Assembly (NCBI GenBank): GCA_963920665.1
Contig: OY987265.1
Coordinates: 10,793,001 to 10,857,000, forward strand
DNA length: 64,000 nucleotides
Source: Straminergon stramineum
Taxonomy: Eukaryota; Streptophyta; Bryopsida; Hypnales; Calliergonaceae
Direction of reading: 5' to 3'
Below are positions 57,524-64,000 of the stretch, piece after piece. Every line of letters begins with the position of its first letter. Within the stretch, counting starts at the first letter, position 1. The notes under the pieces were generated by a model. That model did not search any database. It was not told the origin of the DNA and saw only the letters and a list, made by a program, of their open reading frames with translations. Both the position numbers and the translations under genes were made by a program.

Positions 57524-59660
57524 ACCACTTAGAAAGTTAGAAAGATTATTTACTTGGAAGGTACAATGAACAACGCTTAGACATGTGTTGTACGAAGTTT
57601 TACGAAATACACTCAAGCTTGTGAACCACCAAATTGGTTCACTATTTAAAAACCCAAAAATATAAACATTAAGCATGAATTTACAAATCCAGAAGTATTA
57701 GTACTCTGGATTAAGCCATAACCATCAATTAGAGAGTTTTCTGCTAAATAGCAATGGAAACTTCATGAGGTTAGGGCAAGATGCTAGAAAATACAAATAG
57801 GAGAAAATTAGGGAAAATTCTAGGGAAAAAATGGGGAGTTAAAACTAAAAAGAGGTTAAGCAAGATTTGGTAGAGTAACCAAATTAGGCTAACAGTAAAA
57901 TGATGACAAAATGAAAACCAAAAATGAAAAATGAAAATGAAAACAAAAGACTAGGAGTAGGAAATGAAACTAAAAGTAAATTAAAAACTATAAAAAAAAT
58001 AAATAATAAAAAACACAAAAGATGTTAATTAGACTAAAATTATGATTAAAACACTAGTGTAGTTAGTAAAACACTAAAATAGTGCTAGAAACACTAAAAG
58101 AAGAGTTTTCTAGTAATTTAGAGTGTTTTTCAGTAATTTAGGGTGGTTTACACTAAACTAGAGTAATTTACACTAAACTAATGGATTTACAGTAATCTAG
58201 TGCGATTTGCACTAATTTGGCACATTTTGCACCAAATTGGTGGATTTACAGTAAATTAGTGTAGGATGAAAGTAGTTAGGTAAAATTAATCCGTTAGAAA
58301 GTTGGATTTAGGCAAAATTAGGGTTTAGTGCCCTCTCTCTCTCTCAACTCTTTTTCAATTTTTCCCAACTTTGTATACATGTGTGTTTGGAGATCATTTT
58401 TGGTGATTATAGGTGTTTTCGAAGCATGAGAAGTTAGAGACTAAGATGAGAGAATGAAGGTAGGACAATTTGTTGAATAAGTCACTATTTTTTGAGAAAA
58501 AATGGTGAAGGAATGATAGGAGTGAGGTCAGATGGGAATTGGAGTGGAGAGAATTATGGTTTTGTTGAAATGGGAGGGGACTATCAACTTTGGTGATTGA
58601 TTGCACAAGATTGGAAGAGAGGAATGGTCTGAATTTTCAGGAAGATGAAAAAGAAAAAGTCAACTTTCCAACAAGACAAGTCTTGATCGATTCCAAGCAA
58701 GGACAAAGACAAAGTGGCTGATTTAGTGAGAGGAGCCAAGTTGCCTCCACCGTGGAAGACCAGCGACTTCGGTGAGCGACTATGGGAGTTCGGCAAAGCG
58801 GATCAACGTGAATTTTGGTGAGAAGAAAGATGGAGAAGTCAGATTTTCAATGGGATAAGTCTCGCCCAATTTGGAGCAAGGACAAAGCCGGGGAGATCAT
58901 TTTAGTGTGACAAGGTTTGTTGCCCATTTGGTGGCAATTTATTTTGGGTATTTCATCTTTTTTTTTCCTTGTAATTTAGCTAAATCTAAATGTAATGTTA
59001 ATTACAATATGATCTTTTCTTATCAATCTTGAAGCAATAGTTCAATGGCCATGTATGCAATGTTCTTATAGGGTGTGAATGTTTAGAGGGTATATGAGGA
59101 TTTCTTAGGGTTTTAGGGCAAGTGTGGAAGCACTACCCAAATTGGGAGTAAAATTAGGGTTAGGATATGGATTAGGAAATTGAAGGAAAAAACTAATTGG
59201 CCTAAAAAGAATGTGTGAATATGTTAAGAATGAGATCTATGGAATTAGTGAGGTGTTTGGCATCAATTTAGGAAGTGAGTTAGGAATTGCAGTGGTTGTG
59301 GTGTACTAGAATTTAATTTCAAGATACCAAATTGACTCATTTGGTGCCCCAATGGCTAATTTTAGACAAAGTTAGGCTTAGTAGGTTGCCCTAACCTCCT
59401 AAAGTAGGTATTAGGGTCATTAGAGGATTTTAGGGTGCATATTAGGGTGGTGTAAGGGTGCTGCCCCCATTTCACTTAGAATAATTTAATGTTAAAAAAT
59501 TGATAAAAAAGCATTTAGGAGTCCATTGCTTGGAAGGCAATTTAAGTAGAGGTCCCATACACTCCTTGCCGGCCAACTCTAGGGGTCTTCTTTACCTTGC
59601 GGTGAAAAAGCCTCATAAAGCCCCTAGTTGTATTCATTCTATGTCAAGAGTAGGGATTAA
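57524..59660. repeat. Direct repeat block 1 (about 2.1 kb)
   Basis: Aligns in the same orientation to 61368-63400. Shared phrases include CCATCAATTAG.GAGTTTT, AAGCAAGATTTGGTAGAG, a CTCTCTCTC tract, CCGGCCAACTCTAGGGG and GAAAAAGCCTCATAA. Both begin right after TTAA with (A)CCACT. It contains a 20-bp array (58109-58265). No reverse transcriptase or primer-binding site lies between the blocks. Confidence 0.75.
58109..58265. repeat. 20-bp tandem array, about eight units
   Basis: Period 19-21, unit type CACTAAACTAGAGTAATTTA. A related array sits at the matching place in block 2 (61904-62050). Confidence 0.75.
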
Positions 59661-59667
59661 AACATTC

Positions 59668-61150
59668 ACAACCTGCTAAGGCCAATGAACCCAATGTGCT
59701 TGCAAGCCCTACATTATAATGGACGAGTTTCTAGTTTTTAATATTTCTCTATACTAGTTTTGCCTGAATAACATTCTTGTTCTTTCTTATATAAGCATAT
59801 TGTAAGCAACATATAGTGTTTGTTGTCATTGTATTTTGTAAATTATCTAATAGAAGTAGTGGAAAATGCCATGACCATTCTTAAATTGGTATCAATTTGA
59901 CTTGTCATATACTCCATACAATTTAGAGTTAATGAAGGTGATTGCAAGAGACAAATATTAATCCTATTTTTGTCACACATTTGATGTGGAAGTTGTTTTG
60001 TACCATACATATGGCAAAAATGATTGAATGAACATGAAATTTAGATACAAGCTTCCTATAGCAATACAAAATGTATGTGAATTATTTATATTTTTTCAAA
60101 ATTAACTCAATAGGTGAGATTGAATTTCAAATATATCACACAATCAATTTTAGGTGGTTTTAGTACAACCAAGTATCTTTTCTAAAGTGTTCTATTGTTA
60201 ATTTTGGTAGAATAGTTCTAATAGTAATACACCTTCTCAATAGAGGAATTTCCAAAAGTAACATGTTCTAAGTGTGTTTTGCATTCACCTAAAGTGTGCT
60301 ATATTCAAGTTGAATTTATGTTGAATTAAAAAGTTTTTTTTGAGTTAGCTTTTATATCCCTTCTTTGCTCTTAGTTGGCAATAATGTCCAGTAAGAACTG
60401 GCGGCTAGTTTAAAGTTAGTTGGTCGAATTGGTCAAAAAACCAGTTGCAATTTGAAAACATGGGCTAAAAACTAGTGAAAAATAACAAAAAAAATTCGAT
60501 TTTGAATAGGAAATAGAGAAAATAATTAGGCTCTGTACTTGAAAAACTGGTTCAATTTGGGAATTGAAGGAAAATAGCCAGTAAAACTCAACAAACTTCT
60601 CAAATGCTGGTTGGCAACAATGTCCACATTTAAAATAAAATTTTCAAGTACATTCTCTAATTTAAAAAAATATAAATGTAGAAGTTACATTTCTTGGTAT
60701 AAATTGTAGCTTGTGTCTAAAAAATAGTATTTCAAGGTACACAAAAAGACTTAGAAGTATTGTTGAGGGCCGGTAGCACCTCCAATCCAACAATTGTTAT
60801 GGCAAGTTAAGTATTGCCATCCATCCTTGCCATTAAATGATGAACATGACATGATGTTAGGAACTCAAGATGATAGATCTAGAATCCAATCGACCTTACA
60901 GATTTCATATTCTATGCCTTCAATAGTATTGAAGGTGACTCATAATACAAAAAGTAGTAAAATACTAAAAATAAACAAATGCAACAAACAATACAAATAT
61001 TTTTTACAATCACCCATAACTGTCCTTAAATGTACATTTCAAGTCAGTTGATGCCAAACAATTCCAATACTGGTCATGACCATGCATAATGACAAACCTG
61101 ATTTGAATCTAAGTGACAAGTAAGCAAAGCCTGAATATACTATGTACCTT
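59668..61150 (+). pseudogene. Partial SCD1 duplicate (end of exon 11 and intron 11), interrupted
   Basis: 59668-59930 matches SCD1 42830-43095 and 61036-61150 matches 43085-43195, in order, about 80-85% by eye. The match covers the exon 11 end (parent PAKANEPEV) and intron 11, so it is a genomic fragment, not a retrocopy. A roughly 1.1-kb insertion carrying T-type ends separates the halves. The fragment stops at a TTAA-family terminus at 61149. Confidence 0.85.
59936..61015. mobile_element. Probable T-family inverted-repeat element (T4)
   Basis: Left end AGGTGATTGCAAGAGACA, right-end complement GGGTGATTGTAAAAAATA. Flanks ATGA and ATAA are similar but not identical. A longer insertion ending near 61036 with a GTTRATG-type flank duplication is also possible. 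Confidence 0.45.
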
Positions 61151-61152
61151 AA

Positions 61153-61181
61153 CCCTTAAAAAGAGGTTGGGTTTTTCTATA

Positions 61182-61220
<39 letters not shown>

Positions 61221-61363
61221 TGAGGGGCATTTTGAAAGGCCACCATGCACAAAATGAGTTTCCTATTAGAAGGAAATGATTTTTTGAGCCATGATTTTTG
61301 CAAGTGTGAGCCAATAGATTGTGCAATACACTAGTGTTGTAAGAACATGGTTTCTTAATGCCA
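61153..61363. mobile_element. TTAA-family element P9, left end
   Basis: Starts CCCTTAAAAAGAGGTTGGG after TTAA at 61149-61152. The unfilled homologous site in the real SCD1 intron reads ACCTTAGTC. A matching right end was not found; TTAA recurs at 61364-61367. Confidence 0.4.
61185..61218. repeat. (AT)17 microsatellite
   Basis: Seventeen perfect AT units. Confidence 0.97.
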
Positions 61364-61367
61364 TTAA

Positions 61368-63400
61368 CCACTCAAAAATCCCCAACTTCAAAGAGCTTGA
61401 TCAATACATTCATAAAGTGTACAAGACATAGTTTTGAACCACCATATTGGTTTACTTTTTAGAAAATTGAAAATATAAACAATTTCCTTAAATTTGTAAA
61501 TCCAAAAGTGTTAGTATTCCGGACTAAGCCAAAACCATCAATTAGGGAGTTTTTTGCTTAATAGCAATGGAAACTTCAAGAGGTTAGGGCGAGATGCTAG
61601 GAAATGCAATTAGGAGAAAATTAGAGAAAATTTTAGGGAAAAAATAGGGATTTAAAACTATGAAGCTGTTAAGCAAGATTTGGTAGAGTAACCAAATTAG
61701 GCTAATAGTAAAATGATGACAAAATGAAAACCAAAAATGAAAAATCAAATGAAAAAAAAGAATAGAAGCAGGGAAAAGAACTAAAAGTAAATTAAAAACT
61801 ACCAAAAAAAAAATTGAAAAAAACACAAAAGAAGTTAGTGAACTTGAAACTACTACTAGAATACTAAAATAGTGGTAGAACCACTAAATTAGGCAAAAAA
61901 TAGTACTTTAGGGGGTATTACAGTAAATTAGCACAGTCTACACTAAATTGGCGTAGCCTACACTAAATTAATGCAGCCTACACTATATTAACGCACTTAT
62001 AGTAATTTAGCACGTTTTATACTATTTTAGAGAATTAACAATAAATTAGGGGGGATGAAAGTAGTTATGAAAATTAATCCATGAGAAAGTTGAGTTGTAG
62101 GAAAAATGAGGGTTTGAAGCCCTCTTTCTCTCTCAATTTTCAAAAAACTTTGTGAGCATGGTGTGTTTTGAGAGCTTGGTGGAAAAATGCAAAAGAAAAA
62201 TGGAAGAAAAATGCTAGGAAGATGATTGCAATGCATTAGGAGTAGAAGTAGACAATTTGTCTAGTATTTTTCACCGTTTTATGAAAGAAAATGAATGAAA
62301 ATGAAGGGTTTGAGGTTAGATGGAAAAATGCTTGAAAAGATGGGAAAAATCTTAGTTGAGTTTTGAACAACCAACTTCAGCAAGTGATATCAAGAGAATG
62401 GCAATGCGGATTGAGTTGAAATTTCAAGGAAAGATGCGCCTTGAAACTCGCTTTTCAAAAAGTGTAGGCTTGACTCATTTGGAACATGGATGAGGCAATG
62501 GTGATTATTTTTTTGGTAGAAGGTCTACAGCCATAGGGAATTCAAAGCTGCAACTTTGGAGGGCTATATTTAGAGAACTATGAAGAAAATGGAGTTGAAA
62601 TTTGATGTGCTAGTGTGCATTAAAGCTAGCTTTTCAAAAGTCTAGTCTCGTCCCATTTGGAAAAAAATTAAGGCAACGGTGGTCAATTTAGTGGCGAGTA
62701 GCCTACTATAGAATTCAAGGTTCTATTTTTCTTGATTTCCCTACTTGTTTCAAATTGCACCCTCCTTAACTTGTTGATTTTTTTTTTTTGAGATGATATG
62801 TGATTTTATGTGTAATGGTTTGTGAATGGGAAGTCATGGCTTGGTGAATGTTGTGTATGGGGTGGGAGGTACTATGGAGGTTTTAGGTTGTATCTAGAAA
62901 TGCATGAATCTGGAGTTGATTTTTTAGGGTTTTAAGGCAAGGGTGGAAGCGTTGCCCAAATTGGGTAAAGTTTAGGGTTGAGATGTGAATGATGAAAAAA
63001 TATTGAAAAAATCAATTACTTTAAGTGAGGTGAAAGAGGGGGAATTAAGGTATATGTGAATTTTGATCTTAGGTGTGGATGATGCATGTGCTGTGATTAG
63101 TTTTTAGCACTCCATTTGGTCCATTTGGGGTCCAAATTGGGAGGGTTTTGTGTGAGTTTGGTCTAGAAGGTTGCCTTAATCTCCTAGAGTATGTGTTTGG
63201 GCAATTTAGGACTTTTTGGACACTCATTTGAGTGACTTAGGGGTGTTGCCCCTCTTTCATTTAACTCATTTAATTAAAAATTTATTAAAATACATCATGA
63301 AGTCCATTGCTTGGAGGCGTTTAGGGTCCATACACTCCCCACCGGCCAACTCTAGGGGGTTTCTTCGCCTTGTGGTGGAAAAGCCTCATAATAGTGAGGA
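61368..63400. repeat. Direct repeat block 2
   Basis: Diverged copy of 57524-59660, same orientation, including a 20-bp array (61904-62050), the pyrimidine tract near 62120 and the CCGGCCAACTCTAGGGG end. Confidence 0.75.
61904..62050. repeat. 20-bp tandem array in block 2, about seven units
   Basis: Unit type CACTAAATTGGCGTAGCCTA; counterpart of 58109-58265, but unit sequences differ, so arrays have turned over separately. Confidence 0.75.
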
Positions 63401-63420
63401 TGAAAGGATTGCTTATTGAT

Positions 63421-64000
63421 AGCTCTAGAGAGGATAGAAGGACTACTCTAGACAATAATGTGACACCACTTTACATGTCTATGGGTCATGGCAACCAGAA
63501 GCACCTATTCATTTCTTGAGCTGAAAACTACTTCATATAGATAAATGTCACAAATTGGGCACTTGGGATCTGTAAAATTTGGGATGGTGTTGATTAGAGA
63601 CTCAAGTGGGCATCTGGAAATTGAAGTGTGAATATCTAGAGATTTTTCCATTTTAACAATATGACGATCTTTCCATTTCTGGTACTAATGGCAGGGATAC
63701 ATTTGTAAGTCTCGTGACTGAACATTTAGAGTTTGAAAAGTCGATTCACAGTTTCAACTGCTAGCTAAGACTTGTAATTCAAACATTATTTTTAAGGAGT
63801 TCCTTCACTCACATGTGAAATTGAATCTACCACATATGCCAAAAATCTCAAATACTATTGTTATCAAAATAGGATCGAGTCTTAAAACGTGTCACGAGCA
63901 TAGCAAAAGAATACTTCACCAAGTACCTTTCCTCATAATTCTTACCTTAGCAATACATCAACATTAAGAAATACAAATAACACTCATAACATAATGCAAT
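63421..64000. other. Non-genic stretch with a short SCD1 exon 20-like piece
   Basis: Around 63700-63730, CTCGTGACTGAACATTTAG resembles SCD1 exon 20 (LVTEHL). The match is short. Nothing else was recognised. Confidence 0.3.

Noticed and set aside
61185..61218. Regulatory TATA box cluster
   Set aside because: A simple (AT)17 microsatellite with no gene downstream.
57524..63400. Complete LTR retrotransposon
   Set aside because: Despite the direct repeats there is no primer-binding site, no gag or pol reading between them and no TG..CA ends that I could confirm.
1..64000. tRNA, rRNA or snRNA genes
   Set aside because: No cloverleaf with A/B boxes, rRNA core or snRNA motif was recognised by eye; a covariance-model scan would be needed to exclude them.

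Overview
The window looks like nuclear DNA from a land plant, most likely a non-seed lineage such as a moss or other bryophyte, or a lycophyte. The evidence is plant-type split genes with GT-AG introns, telo-box motifs (AAACCCTAA) next to start codons, and a protein kinase whose domain resembles the plant DUF1221-associated kinases. Intergenic DNA is AT-rich and full of short inverted-repeat elements. The lineage call is inference; no organism-specific marker was recognised.

Six or seven genes are supported. Left to right they are: an intronless protein kinase (5000-7039, +); a YebC/TACO1-type translational activator (13796-17640, -, 7 exons); the splicing factor BUD13 (19599-21230, +); a JmjC ribosomal-oxygenase-like (NO66/MINA-type) protein (23136-26993, -, 5 exons); a tRNA-binding-domain protein of the ARC1/AIMP1 type (27808-31254, +, 8 exons); a phytanoyl-CoA dioxygenase-like enzyme (32556-35492, -, 4 exons); and SCD1, the DENN plus WD40 protein (38598-50391, +, 31 exons, about 1204 residues). 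All exon models were read by hand. Reading frame closes across every junction, with two weak spots: the TACO1 exon 2 acceptor and the SCD1 exon 21 acceptor.

The middle (14-50 kb) is gene-rich, with alternating divergent pairs (TACO1/BUD13 and NO66-like/tRNA-binding protein) and convergent pairs. Several of these genes serve translation or RNA processing and carry telo-box motifs near their starts, which suggests shared control.

The flanks (1-5 kb, 7-13.7 kb, 35.6-38.2 kb, 50.4-64 kb) hold mostly non-autonomous elements. Two families stand out. One sits between TTAA duplications with termini beginning CCCYTAAATG; one copy is nested inside another, and a third copy supplies the empty target site. 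The other has termini GGGTGATTGCAAGAAACA and 4-bp target duplications. There are also a perfect 193-bp palindrome, a CACTA-ended fold-back, tandem 20-bp arrays, and two DNA-level duplications of gene pieces: the 3' end of TACO1 copied to 1-1512, and an SCD1 exon 11/intron 11 piece copied to 59668-61150 between two diverged direct repeat blocks of about 2 kb. No autonomous transposase, RNA gene or CRISPR array was recognised.
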